64,000 bases of DNA, from assembly GCA_014379355.1 (NCBI GenBank), contig JACMLX010000083.1, positions 1 through 64,000 of the forward strand, written 5' to 3'. Under the pieces are notes generated by a model. It worked only from the letters and a program-made list of their open reading frames with translations. It did not search any database and was not told the origin of the DNA. The position numbers were made by a program, and so were the translations under genes. Every line of letters begins with the position of its first letter. Position 1 is the stretch's first letter. The stretch is from Gemmatimonadaceae bacterium (GTDB lineage: Bacteria > Gemmatimonadota > Gemmatimonadetes > Gemmatimonadales > Gemmatimonadaceae). Shown here piece by piece: positions 1 to 9,629 of the stretch.

Positions 1-1141
1 CAGTCATCAGCATCTTCACGACATCAAGTCCATCGGCAAAAGTGAGGCGTGGCTCCTCGAGTCCGAGGAACACACGTGCAAAATGACGATCTTCGGCTTC
101 GTAGCCATAGGCCACCGGTTCGGCGGGCACGACCGGCATGCCACCGGTTTCCGCCTGCTGCTTTTCAATCAGGTCTTCGCCGACGCTGCCGCGCACCTCG
201 CGCGAGAAAAACAGGTTCAGTCCCGAGTCGAGCGAACTCCACTTCATCGAATATTCCGGGCCCAGCAACTCGGCCGACAACCGCAAGCCCGGCCCGACGA
301 AACTCCACGACGTCGTCGCCTCGCCAAGCACGGTGTATCCGTCGTTCGTCCGGAACTCGACATGCATGCTCGCAAAATCTTCCGACGGCGTCTTCGTGTA
401 GTCGATCGGGACCTTCATCTCGTCGCGCAGCACACTCGCATAGTGCGGTCGCGACCACTTCAGGCTCGCGATGTGTGCGGTGATCTTCACCGGTTGCACT
501 GTCGACAGGGGTTCACCGGGTTTGGTCAGGAGATGCCGGATGAGCAGCCCGGAATGACACATCATGTCGGTGAGCGTACCGCCGCCCTGCAGGGCGCCTG
601 TCCAGAACCACGGCGAATGCGGTCCGCTGTGTTCTTCCGCGGCACGCGCCAGGTACGGACGTCCCGTGACCGACGCACCTCGCGCCCACAACAGCTTGTG
701 GCCGGTCTCGGTGTGCGGCGTGAACAGCTGATTCTCGAGATAACCGGTCTTGAGACCGACGCCGTCCACCAGTTCACACACACGCTGCGCTTCCGCGACG
801 TTGCGTGCGAGCGGCTTTTCACATGCGAGACCGCGCAGCGTGCCTTTGCCGGACGAAATCGCGACGACGATTTCTTCCACGTTCTCGATTCGCGCCTGAT
901 TCGGGCCACTGAGCCAGATGGCTTCAATCGCGGGGTCGGCCACCATGTCGGTGATCGACCCGTACGCTTTCGCCTCACCGACATCGAGATCTCGCGCCAG
1001 CGCCGCGGCGCTCTCGGCACGCCCGCGATTCGGACTCCAGACGCCGAGCACGTCGGCCTCCCGCACACCGCGAAAGGCCTGAATGTGGAACCGCGTATTG
1101 AAGCCACTGCCAACGAAGCCGACGCCGAGTCGTCGGCTCAT
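1..1141 (-). CDS. Gfo/Idh/MocA family oxidoreductase (3' end cut by left window edge)
   Basis: Manual minus-strand translation from ATG at 1141: MSRRLGVGFVGSGFNTRFHIQAFRGVREADVLGVWSPNRGRAESAAALARDLDV...; N-terminal Rossmann GxGxxG-like motif and EKPLARN motif typical of the family. Open at base 1, so absent from the ORF track. Confidence 0.85.
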   Translation of the reverse strand, partial: MSRRLGVGFVGSGFNTRFHIQAFRGVREADVLGVWSPNRGRAESAAALARDLDVGEAKAYGSITDMVADPAIEAIWLSGPNQARIENVEEIVVAISSGKGTLRGLACEKPLARNVAEAQRVCELVDGVGLKTGYLENQLFTPHTETGHKLLWARGASVTGRPYLARAAEEHSGPHSPWFWTGALQGGGTLTDMMCHSGLLIRHLLTKPGEPLSTVQPVKITAHIASLKWSRPHYASVLRDEMKVPIDYTKTPSEDFASMHVEFRTNDGYTVLGEATTSWSFVGPGLRLSAELLGPEYSMKWSSLDSGLNLFFSREVRGSVGEDLIEKQQAETGGMPVVPAEPVAYGYEAEDRHFARVFLGLEEPRLTFADGLDVVKMLMT

Positions 1142-1160
1142 GCGCGGTGTCCCCACCAAC

Positions 1161-2660
1161 TCACAGACTCCAACCTGCGCGGTATTCGCGCGTCAGGTAG
1201 GCGTTCGCTTCGGGCAGATTCGTGACGCGCATGTTGTCACCGTCATACAGCAGCTTCTTGCCCTGACCGGTGCGCAGGGCGACGAGGCCGAGCAGCATCA
1301 CTTCCGTCAGCGGTGCGGCATATTCGAACGGTGAGCTGGCCGCATGTTTCCCCTTGCAGGCATCGACCCAGTTCATCTCGTGCGAGGTGGTGATGCGCTG
1401 CTCCGTCTGCGGCACGCGATCGACGTCCGGCTGCAGCGACGTCGGATAGACACGCGGATTGGCGCCGTACGTACCGTACAGCATCATGCCCTTGCTGCCG
1501 ACGAAGATGCCGCCACCGTCACCGCCGAGTGTCACGTCGTCGGGCAGCATGGCCGGACGATGCGGAAGAATGCCGCCGTCGTACCAGTGCAGCTTCACGC
1601 CCGGGCGATTGCTGCGCGGTGCGAATTCGTATTCCACGGTGGTCGAGAGCGGATATGACGACGGAGTCTTCTGATCGCCGCCCCACCGCGTGGACGACGC
1701 AGCGATGCTCGTCGGCATGCCGAGCTCCAGCGCCCAGAAGGGTTGATCGATGAGATGCGCGCCCATGTCGCCGATCGCGCTGACGCCGAAGTCCACCCAG
1801 CCGCGCCACGCGAAGGGATGATACGCAGGATCGTATGGCACCATCGGGACGGCACCGACGAACAGGTCCCAGTTCAGCGTCGCAGGCGGTGTCGCCGGCG
1901 TCGCGGGTGTCGGACGCGGGACTCCCTGCGGCCACCACCCGTGCGGGCGGTCGGTCCAGACATACACGTCGCTGATAGTGCCGAGCACACCGCTGGCGAC
2001 GATTTCCTTGATGCGACGCGTGCCGTCGGACGAGTGGCCCTGATTGCCCATCTGCGTCACGACTTTCGTGTCCGTGGCCGCCTTCCGCAGCGCACGCGCT
2101 TCCATGACCGAGTAGGTCAACGGCTTCTGCACGTACACATGTTTCTTCGCCTGCATGGCGCGCAGCGCGATCATGGCGTGCATGTGATCGGGCGTCGCGA
2201 CGACGATGGCGTCGATGTCCTTCTGCTTGTCGAGCATCTCGCGATAGTCCGCGTACTTGGCGGCCTTGGTGTAGGCCTCCTGGATCTTCTGTCCGGACAA
2301 CCGGTTCGCTTCCGCTGACGCGGTGCGGCGCGCAACCCATGCCGTTGCGTCTTCGGGCGACAATGCAGGGGGCGGCACCATCGGGCCCGGCTGCCGATTC
2401 CGGCCGGTGATCGATTTCTCGACGTATGCCATGTCCACGTCGCAGATCGCGACGGTGCGTTCGGTCAGCATCTGCGACCAATTCGACATGCCCATGCCAC
2501 CGGCGCCGATGTACGCGATGTTGAGCGTATCGCTGGGCGCCTGATAGCCGCGGCCAAGCACGTGGCGTGGCACGATCATTGGCGGCGAGACGAGCGCGCC
2601 GAGAGCGACGGTGGCGCTGCCGGCGACGAAGTCGCGACGGGTAACCGGTGTGGAGTCCAT
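1161..2660 (-). CDS. Gfo/Idh/MocA family oxidoreductase with Tat-type signal
   Basis: ORF 1161..2747; likely start at MDSTPVTRRDFVAGSATVALGALVS (2660), RRDF twin-arginine motif; IAYIGAGGMGMSNW and VYVQKPLTYSVMEARAL motifs. Confidence 0.88.
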   Translation of the reverse strand: MDSTPVTRRDFVAGSATVALGALVSPPMIVPRHVLGRGYQAPSDTLNIAYIGAGGMGMSNWSQMLTERTVAICDVDMAYVEKSITGRNRQPGPMVPPPALSPEDATAWVARRTASAEANRLSGQKIQEAYTKAAKYADYREMLDKQKDIDAIVVATPDHMHAMIALRAMQAKKHVYVQKPLTYSVMEARALRKAATDTKVVTQMGNQGHSSDGTRRIKEIVASGVLGTISDVYVWTDRPHGWWPQGVPRPTPATPATPPATLNWDLFVGAVPMVPYDPAYHPFAWRGWVDFGVSAIGDMGAHLIDQPFWALELGMPTSIAASSTRWGGDQKTPSSYPLSTTVEYEFAPRSNRPGVKLHWYDGGILPHRPAMLPDDVTLGGDGGGIFVGSKGMMLYGTYGANPRVYPTSLQPDVDRVPQTEQRITTSHEMNWVDACKGKHAASSPFEYAAPLTEVMLLGLVALRTGQGKKLLYDGDNMRVTNLPEANAYLTREYRAGWSL

Positions 2661-2977
2661 GCGGGGGTCGTGGAGGAGAAACAGACAATCCAGAGGGCGC
2701 GCCACAGCTGGGCGGCGCTGACGCGCGAAATCTTTCAGGGGGACCACAATTCTGATACCGCCCGGGCTCGGCAGACGTTGAACATTGCCCCGTGGCCGCG
2801 CAGCGGGCTGGCCGATGGGCCGCGACGTCGGGAAATCTGGCGGCGGTGACCTGCGAAGTTGAGGTACGGTGGATAGGATGCTCGCGTCCGACGCTGTCGT
2901 GCCCGCCGGCGTCCACCCGCCCGATTGCTGCCACCCTCTCCCTCTTCCGCCGGCCGCCGGCGCTCCGTGGAGTCCTC

Positions 2978-4723
2978 GTGGATCCCGTGCTCACCCATCT
3001 GACGGCGATCGATTACGCCGTGATGGCCATGTACTTCGTGTTCGTGCTGGGAATCGGCTTCGCCCTGCGCCGAAGCACGAAGACGAGCTCCGACTTCTTC
3101 CAGTCAGGTCGCTCGCTGCCGCCCTGGGTCACGGGCCTCGCGTTCCTGTCGGCCAACCTCGGCGCGCAGGAAGTGATCGGCATGGGAGCGTCGGGCGCGA
3201 AGTACGGCATCGCCACCGCGCACTTCTACTGGATCGGTGCAATCCCGGCGATGGTGTTCGTGGCGTTGTTCATGATGCCGTTCTACTACGGGTCGCGCGC
3301 GCGCAGCGTGCCTGAGTATCTCAAGCTGCGATTCGACGAGAAGACGCGCACCCTCAATGCCTTGAGCTTTGCCGCCATGACGATCTTCTCGTCAGGCATC
3401 TCGATGTATGCGATGGGCAAGCTCTTCAACCTGCTGCTCGGCTGGAGCTTCGACGTCAGCGTGCTGGTGTCCGCCGTGATCGTGCTGGCGTACGTCTTTG
3501 CCGGCGGGTTGACGAGCGCGATCTACAACGAGGTCCTGCAGTTCTTCATGATCGCCTTCGGGTTTGCCCCACTGGTGTTCCTTGGCCTCAAGCAGGTGGG
3601 CGGCTGGAGCGGACTCACGGCGCGACTGAGCGAGGCGGCGATCGGGAACGGTCAGGCCGCCGGCGCCTACACGCACGCGTGGCAGGGCATGACGAGTGCG
3701 AGTACCAACCCCCTGGGCGTGGAGTGGTTCGGGTTGGTCATGGGACTCGGCTTCGTGCTCAGCTTCGGCTATTGGTGCACGGACTTCCTCGTCGTGCAGC
3801 GCGCGATGGCTGCCGACAGCATGATCGCCGCGCGTCGCACGCCGCTGATCGCTGCGGTGCCGAAGATGTTCTTCCCGTTCCTCGTCATTCTGCCGGGCAT
3901 GATCGCACTGGCGCTGACAGGCACCGCAGGTGGCATCATCCCGGCCAAGATGAACGCGGCCGGGCAGCCGATGCTCGACGCCGCCGGCAAGGTCGTGATG
4001 GACTTCGACCTCGCGACGCCGATGCTGCTGATCAAGCTGTTCCCGGAAGGCATGCTCGGTCTGGGGCTCACGGCGCTGCTGGCGAGCTTCATGTCCGGCA
4101 TGGCCGGCAACGTGACGGCGTTCAACACGGTCTGGACGTACGACATCTATCAGAGCCACATCAAGAAGGGCGCGAGCGACGAGCACTATCTGTGGATGGG
4201 TCGTGCCGCGACGGTGGGTGGCATCGCGTTGTCGATCGCGGCGGCCTACGTGGCCGGCGCCTTCAACAACATCATGGAGGTCCTGCAGCTCGTGTTCGCG
4301 TTCGTGAATGCGCCGCTGTTCGCGACGTTCGCGCTCGGCATGTTCTGGAAGCGTGCCACGGGTCACGGCGCGTTCTGGGGCCTCGCGGCGGGAATGAGCG
4401 GCGCCATGCTGCATCACGGGCTGACGCTGCCGAGGGGTTCGGTGCCCGGCATCAAGGGTGGATTCTTCGGACTGCTGCACACGTATCCGAGCGAGATGGC
4501 ACAGACGTTCTGGACCGCGATCGTCGCATTCATGACATGCGTCATCGTGAGCATCGTCATCAGCCTCGCGACGAAGCCGCGGCCCGACATGGAGCTGAAG
4601 GGTCTCGTCTACTCGCTCACCGAGAAGCCGGTCGATTCCGGGATCCCGTTCTTCAAGCGTCCACTGACGTTCGCGCTGGCTGTGCTCGCGATGACGGCCC
4701 TGCTCAATATCATCTTCCTCTGA
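2978..4723 (+). CDS. Sodium:solute symporter (SSS family)
   Basis: ORF 2792..4723; multi-TM protein, FQSGRSLPPWVTGLAFLSANLGAQEVIGMGASGAKYGIATAHFYWIGAIPAM is typical SSS; GTG start at 2978 preferred over the long upstream extension. Confidence 0.88.
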   Translation: MDPVLTHLTAIDYAVMAMYFVFVLGIGFALRRSTKTSSDFFQSGRSLPPWVTGLAFLSANLGAQEVIGMGASGAKYGIATAHFYWIGAIPAMVFVALFMMPFYYGSRARSVPEYLKLRFDEKTRTLNALSFAAMTIFSSGISMYAMGKLFNLLLGWSFDVSVLVSAVIVLAYVFAGGLTSAIYNEVLQFFMIAFGFAPLVFLGLKQVGGWSGLTARLSEAAIGNGQAAGAYTHAWQGMTSASTNPLGVEWFGLVMGLGFVLSFGYWCTDFLVVQRAMAADSMIAARRTPLIAAVPKMFFPFLVILPGMIALALTGTAGGIIPAKMNAAGQPMLDAAGKVVMDFDLATPMLLIKLFPEGMLGLGLTALLASFMSGMAGNVTAFNTVWTYDIYQSHIKKGASDEHYLWMGRAATVGGIALSIAAAYVAGAFNNIMEVLQLVFAFVNAPLFATFALGMFWKRATGHGAFWGLAAGMSGAMLHHGLTLPRGSVPGIKGGFFGLLHTYPSEMAQTFWTAIVAFMTCVIVSIVISLATKPRPDMELKGLVYSLTEKPVDSGIPFFKRPLTFALAVLAMTALLNIIFL

Positions 4724-4736
4724 CCGGAGACCATTC

Positions 4737-4955
4737 ATGAGTGGAGAAGCCTCACTCGATCTGCGCCTGCCGATCGGCGGATTGTTCGCAGTCCTTGGTG
4801 TCATGCTCGCCGGCTACGGCCTGGCGACCGCCAGCAACACGGAGATGTACGTGAAGTCGGCCGGCCTGAACATCAACCTGATCTGGGGTGTCGTGATGTT
4901 CGTGACGGGACTCGTGTTCCTGTTCCTAGCACGGCGAGGCGCACGAACGACCTGA
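4737..4955 (+). CDS. Small two-TM membrane protein, possible SSS partner
   Basis: 72 aa, two hydrophobic segments, begins 13 nt after the symporter stop and is followed by a hairpin terminator. Confidence 0.7.
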   Translation: MSGEASLDLRLPIGGLFAVLGVMLAGYGLATASNTEMYVKSAGLNINLIWGVVMFVTGLVFLFLARRGARTT

Positions 4956-4978
4956 TTTGCGATCGAGCCCACGCTCGA

Positions 4979-5008
4979 ACGGCCCGCTCGTGTCGTCGAG
5001 CGGGCCGT
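4979..5008 (+). terminator. Intrinsic terminator-like hairpin
   Basis: Perfect 12-bp stem ACGGCCCGCTCG-tgtcgt-CGAGCGGGCCGT followed by gctattt, just after the 4955 stop. Confidence 0.75.
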
Positions 5009-5028
5009 GCTATTTGTCGCTACATCCC

Positions 5029-5367
5029 GAACTGCATGGGGGAGCGGAGCGCACTGAGCGCACGGAGTGCGTCCTATCCGAGATGACGTGCTGTACGAGG
5101 CAACGCAAACTGCTTTGGATGGATAGGTCGGGGAGGCCGGGGAGCGTGCGCGACGCGTGATGCCTCGCAGCGCGCACCGAAGATTTTTTGTGAACTGCAG
5201 TTCAACAGAAAATTCGGCAATGTCGAGCGCTACGCTGACCGTCGCCACCGACGCACTCTCCGGGCTCCCCGTCTATTCCACCCTGCAGTTTCGAGCTCGC
5301 GCGCTACGCAGAACGTGGCATGCGACGCACTCCGTGAGCTCAGTGCGCTCCTCTCCCAACGCAGTTC
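5029..5367. repeat. Long imperfect palindrome A
   Basis: Left arm gaactgcatgggggagcggagcgcactgagcgcacggagtgcgtc vs reverse complement of right arm gaactgcgttgggagaggagcgcactgagctcacggagtgcgtc; centre is the perfect palindrome TGAACTGCAGTTCA (5191-5204). Confidence 0.9.
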
Positions 5368-6799
5368 ATCGCGCGACGGCGGAGGCTTCGAGCACGGTGA
5401 TGGTTCCGAGTTTGAGCGCTTCGATCCCGGCTCGGACCTTCGCGAGGTCACCGACGACGACGACCGTGGCGCGGGTGGCGGGGAGATACTTTTTCGCGAC
5501 GCGCTGCACGTCGGAGGCGGTCACCAGGTTCACCTTCGCGATGAAGTCGCTCACGGAGGTGAGCGGCAGGCCAAAGGTGTTGAGTTCGACGAGCTGCGCC
5601 GCTATGCCGCCGTTCGTCTCGAAGTTTCCCGGGATGCCAAGTGCCACGTACGACTTGGCGCGTGCGAGTTCGACCGGTGAAACGGCCGAATCCTGGATGG
5701 CATGCAGCTCCCTGAAGATTTCGATCAGCGACGAGTCGGTGACATCCGTACGGACGCCGCTCGACACCCGGAATGCGCCGGGAACCGGTGACCAGCCGAA
5801 GCGTGAACCGATGCCGTACGTGTACCCCTTCGTCTCGCGAAGATTCTGGTTCAGTCGCGATGAGAACGATTCGCCGAGCAGCGTGTTCATCACGACGAGC
5901 GCCGGATAGTCCGGGCTGAATCGCGAGACGCCCGGTCCGCCAAGGCTGATCACCGACTGCGCGGCACCCGGCTTGTCGATCAGGAACACCTTGACGGCGC
6001 TGTTCGACACCGGCGCAAGGTTCACTGCTGCAATCGGCAGCGATGTGCCGGCGGCCTTCCAGGTGCCGAATCGCGTCGCGAGCAGTGCAGCGGCTTCCGA
6101 GGCCGCGATGTCACCGACGACGACGAACCGCGCGCGCGACGGCACGAACGCGCGATCGTAGAACGCACGCACCGACGTCGAATCCAGATGGGCGGTGGAC
6201 GCGGAGTCACCGTCGATCGGATTGTGGTAGGGATGACCTGCCGGAAAGAGGAGCGACGAGAAGCCCAGCGTCGCGATGGCGTTCGGCTGATCGCGGCGCT
6301 GCAGGATGCCGGCCGCGCGCAACTCGCGCTGCCGACGCACATCCGCCGACGTGAATGACGGACGCTGCACGACGTCCGCCATCAGGTCGAGGGCGGCGCC
6401 GAGCGATCGCTTCGGCACATTGAGCGACACCGTGAACGCGTCCCACGACGCGCCCGCGTTCAGGTTGGCGCCGAGGAAGGCGAGTTCACTCTGCAGCGCG
6501 TTCACGTCCTTGCCACCGGCGCTTTCGGTGAGCATCCGTGCCATGAACGATGCGCGTCCAGGCTCCGCACCATCGAGCCGCGACCCGCCGGACACGATCA
6601 GCGTGACCTGTACCAGCGGCACTTCCGATTGTGTCACAACCTGCAGCGCGATGCCGTTGGCGAGTCGTGACGTGGTGACGGTCGGCATCGCCAGTTTCGG
6701 CGCGGTCGGCAGCGTCGGCGGCCTGGTACGATCGAACGCGGCCTGCGCATTCAGCGCGACCGGCAGCACGACGCCGAGGAGGAGCGCGCGGTGTGTCAC
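5366..6799 (-). CDS. M16 family zinc-peptidase-like protein, lacking HxxEH
   Basis: 477 aa with signal peptide; M16 domain architecture, but the position of HxxEH reads RASFMARMLTES; overlaps the upstream M16 gene by 4 bp. Confidence 0.85.
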   Translation of the reverse strand: MTHRALLLGVVLPVALNAQAAFDRTRPPTLPTAPKLAMPTVTTSRLANGIALQVVTQSEVPLVQVTLIVSGGSRLDGAEPGRASFMARMLTESAGGKDVNALQSELAFLGANLNAGASWDAFTVSLNVPKRSLGAALDLMADVVQRPSFTSADVRRQRELRAAGILQRRDQPNAIATLGFSSLLFPAGHPYHNPIDGDSASTAHLDSTSVRAFYDRAFVPSRARFVVVGDIAASEAAALLATRFGTWKAAGTSLPIAAVNLAPVSNSAVKVFLIDKPGAAQSVISLGGPGVSRFSPDYPALVVMNTLLGESFSSRLNQNLRETKGYTYGIGSRFGWSPVPGAFRVSSGVRTDVTDSSLIEIFRELHAIQDSAVSPVELARAKSYVALGIPGNFETNGGIAAQLVELNTFGLPLTSVSDFIAKVNLVTASDVQRVAKKYLPATRATVVVVGDLAKVRAGIEALKLGTITVLEASAVAR

Positions 6800-8154
6800 T
6801 GGGTCACCTTCTTCTGTGTGGCGGCGAGCGCCTGTTTGCCCTGCGGCACCACGGACACCATGACACGCGGCGCCTGCAGGTACTGGCGCACGACACGTTG
6901 AATGTCCGCAGCCGTCACGCCGCGCAACTTGTCGAGATCGTCCTGGAAACCATCGGGATTGCCGGTCTGGTAGTAGTACTCGTTGAGCTGGTCAGCCTTG
7001 CCGGACACCGTCTGGATGCCGCGCAGGAACGACGCTTCGATCGCGTTGCGCGCCTGGGCGAGTTCGCGGGCGGTCGGACCGTCGCTCGCCAGTCGCTGCA
7101 GGTTCTCGTCGATCACGGTCTGCAGCGTGTCGAGCGCCTTGCCCGGCCGCGCCGTGGCGACGATGGTGAAGTCGCCGTCGAGTCGCTTGCCATCGTTGTA
7201 GGCCTGGACCGTCGTGGCGACTTCACCGTTGTAGACGAGCGCCTGCGTCAGTCGACTCGTGCGCGCGCCTGCCAGCACGTACGACGCGACCTGCAAGGCG
7301 GGAGCATCGGCATCGGTGCTCTTCACGGTGTGCCAGTTGAGATAGAGCCGCGCCAGCTGGACACGATCCTCGAGCGTGACCGCGGTGTCCCGGACGGTGA
7401 ATGTCGCTGGCGCCGGTCGCTCTATCGCCGGACCGCGCGGTATGTCGCTGAAATACTGGCGCACGATGGCGCGCACCTCGTCGGCTTTCACGTCACCTGC
7501 GACGACGAGTGTCGCGTTGTTGGGCGCGTAGTACTTGCGGAAGAAGTCCTTCACGTCGTCCACCGACGCGGCGCTCAGGTCGACCATCGAACCGATGACC
7601 GGCCACGAATACGGATGCGCGGCGGGATACATGAGTTTCGGCAGGACGTCGGCGACCATGCCATACGGCTGGTTCTCATAGCTCTGGCGACGTTCGTTCT
7701 TCACGACATCGCGCTGCAGGTCGACCTTCGGCTTGTCCATTGTCGGCAGCAGCCAGCCCATGCGATCCGCTTCCAGCCAGAGCATCAGCTTGAGCGACGA
7801 ACTCGGCCCCTGTTCGTAGTAGTTCGTGCGATCCTCGGTCGTCGAGCCGTTGTTGTCCGCACCGGCCGCCTCGAGCAGCCGATCGAATTGCGGATACGGG
7901 GCGTTCTCCGAGCCCATGAACATCAGGTGCTCGAACAGATGCGCGAAACCGGTGCGACCCACCTTCTCATCGCCCGAGCCGACGTGAAACCACATATTCG
8001 TCGTGACCACCGGCACCGAGTGATCCTCGTGCACGATGAGGGTCAGGCCGTTCGGCAGTGTGTCGAGCGTGAACGGCACGCGCAACCGAGTCGCCTGGGC
8101 ACCAGCCAGCGCCGGAGCGAGCACGGCCAAGGAGAGGAGTCTGCGGAGAGTCAT
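6796..8154 (-). CDS. M16 family zinc metallopeptidase (insulinase-like)
   Basis: 452 aa, signal peptide, HLFEH (HxxEH) motif in GFAHLFEHLMFMGSEN. Confidence 0.92.
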   Translation of the reverse strand: MTLRRLLSLAVLAPALAGAQATRLRVPFTLDTLPNGLTLIVHEDHSVPVVTTNMWFHVGSGDEKVGRTGFAHLFEHLMFMGSENAPYPQFDRLLEAAGADNNGSTTEDRTNYYEQGPSSSLKLMLWLEADRMGWLLPTMDKPKVDLQRDVVKNERRQSYENQPYGMVADVLPKLMYPAAHPYSWPVIGSMVDLSAASVDDVKDFFRKYYAPNNATLVVAGDVKADEVRAIVRQYFSDIPRGPAIERPAPATFTVRDTAVTLEDRVQLARLYLNWHTVKSTDADAPALQVASYVLAGARTSRLTQALVYNGEVATTVQAYNDGKRLDGDFTIVATARPGKALDTLQTVIDENLQRLASDGPTARELAQARNAIEASFLRGIQTVSGKADQLNEYYYQTGNPDGFQDDLDKLRGVTAADIQRVVRQYLQAPRVMVSVVPQGKQALAATQKKVTQ

Positions 8155-8180
8155 GACGTCAATTTAGATGCGAGACGGGT

Positions 8181-8440
8181 TGAACTGCATTGTGGCGATA
8201 GGGTGGGAGCCCGGGGAGTGCGTCGCGTGCGGAGCTCATCGACGCGCGAATCATCGCTGACGTCTTTGGGTAAGGAGCTCACGCAGTGCACGGAGGGTGC
8301 GCGACTCGACGATTCGTGAGGCGCGCTCAGGACACATTCTGGGAACAGCAGTTCCAAAAAAAAGTCAGCGGCATCGCGCGCCACACCGATGGTTGCAAGC
8401 GACGCACTCCGTGCGCTCCGTGAGCTCCTCACCCAAGTAA
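8181..8440. repeat. Long imperfect palindrome B (related to A)
   Basis: Left arm gggtaaggagctcacgcagtgcacggagggtgcgcgac vs reverse complement of right arm gggtgaggagctcacggagcgcacggagtgcgtcgc; centre GGAACagcaGTTCC (8342-8355). Confidence 0.82.
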
Positions 8441-8562
8441 GGACAGCGGTGTTGCGAGTTTCGCGATGCGATGCCATTGGAGAACTCTCCGACCTCCAGC
8501 CCTCTCATCACAATACCGTTGTGAGAGCTCGAACGACGAAGAGGGTTGCCGCGCTCGCGATC

Positions 8563-9465
8563 TCAGCCGAGAGCGACTCCCCACCGACCTGCGAGCGTCG
8601 AGCCACTCTCGAGCCTCCTCAGACCCCACTCCGGATGGTTGAGGGCGTCGCTGCCACAGGTCATCGGCTCGATCGCGATGCTCCTGCGCGCGACGCCCGA
8701 CGGAAGCGCGTCACCTGTGTACACGACGCAGTAGTCGAACGATTCGTCCATCCAGACCGCCAGCGACATCGATCCGTTCGCGAGACGCACGCGAACCAGT
8801 CCGTCCGCGCCGCGCGTCGGTCTCGCGAAACAGTGATTGAACTGCGTGCTGCCGATCGCGCGCGGAGTTCGGAAATCCAGCCTCGCCTCGTCCACCGGCA
8901 ACACCCGGCCCGTCGGAATGAGCTGCTCGAACTCGAGGACCTCGGCGAACGGCAGCGTGAGGGTGTCGCTGTCGACCAGCACCGAGCCGACCGTGAAGTA
9001 CGGATGAAACCCCATCGCGACCGGCGCAGCCTGCGCGCCGGTGTTGGTGATCGACGCAGCCACGGACAACCCAGTTTCATCGACGCGGTATGCGACGCGG
9101 AGTGCGAGCGGGAAGGGATACCCCGGCTCGCCGTCGAGGTGGAGCGTGAACGCCGCCGCATGAGGCGAACGCGTCTCGACCGTCCACTCCCGCTTTCGCA
9201 CGAAGCCGTGGATGGCGTTCGGCCCGTCCTTGTCCGTCAGCGGCAGCTGGTGCTCGACGCCGTTCCAGCGATAGCGGCCGCCGGCCACCCGACCGGGGAA
9301 CGGGATCAACACGTCGCCCTGCCCGCCCTGCTTGTTGGCCGCCCCGCGATATCCCGTCACGACCAGTGCATCGGCACAGGTCAGCCCTCGCAGACTCGCA
9401 CCGTGCGACGACACAACTGCTCGCCACTCCCCTGAAACCAGCTCCAATTCGGTGTCATCAGTCAT
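8563..9465 (-). CDS. Aldose 1-epimerase family protein
   Basis: ORF 8563..9642; start MTDDTELELVSGEWRAVVSSHGASLRGL at 9465; NAIHGFVRKREW and MGFHPYF motifs typical of galactose mutarotase-like proteins. Confidence 0.85.
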   Translation of the reverse strand: MTDDTELELVSGEWRAVVSSHGASLRGLTCADALVVTGYRGAANKQGGQGDVLIPFPGRVAGGRYRWNGVEHQLPLTDKDGPNAIHGFVRKREWTVETRSPHAAAFTLHLDGEPGYPFPLALRVAYRVDETGLSVAASITNTGAQAAPVAMGFHPYFTVGSVLVDSDTLTLPFAEVLEFEQLIPTGRVLPVDEARLDFRTPRAIGSTQFNHCFARPTRGADGLVRVRLANGSMSLAVWMDESFDYCVVYTGDALPSGVARRSIAIEPMTCGSDALNHPEWGLRRLESGSTLAGRWGVALG

Positions 9466-9629
9466 GTCGCGCAGAATACTGCCGCCACGTCTCCCGGGCG
9501 ATGCGCGCGCACCCCTCTGCCGCCGACATGCCTGAGCCGTAGCGGAACCGCGTGGTATACGCCACCATATCCCCGTTCGCGCTCGACCGGCCCATCCCGG
9601 GCCGACCGCATCCGACCCGCACCGCACCG

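Noticed and set aside
1519-2994. 491-aa minus-strand ORF overlapping the Gfo/Idh/MocA gene in another frame
   Set aside because: Arg-rich out-of-frame translation; the 1161..2660 frame has clear family motifs.
5029-5367. CRISPR array or tRNA/rRNA gene in the repeat-rich gaps
   Set aside because: No regularly spaced direct repeats and no cloverleaf or T-loop consensus; the structure is a single inverted repeat.
6796-8154. Frameshift or pseudogene suspicion for the M16 pair because one lacks HxxEH
   Set aside because: Both ORFs are full length and overlap by 4 bp; active/inactive M16 pairs are a known arrangement.
8499-8530. Terminator hairpin ctctcatcacaa-tacc-gttgtgagag downstream of the epimerase gene
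   Set aside because: The stem has an unpaired 3-nt insertion and no T-tract; too weak to call.
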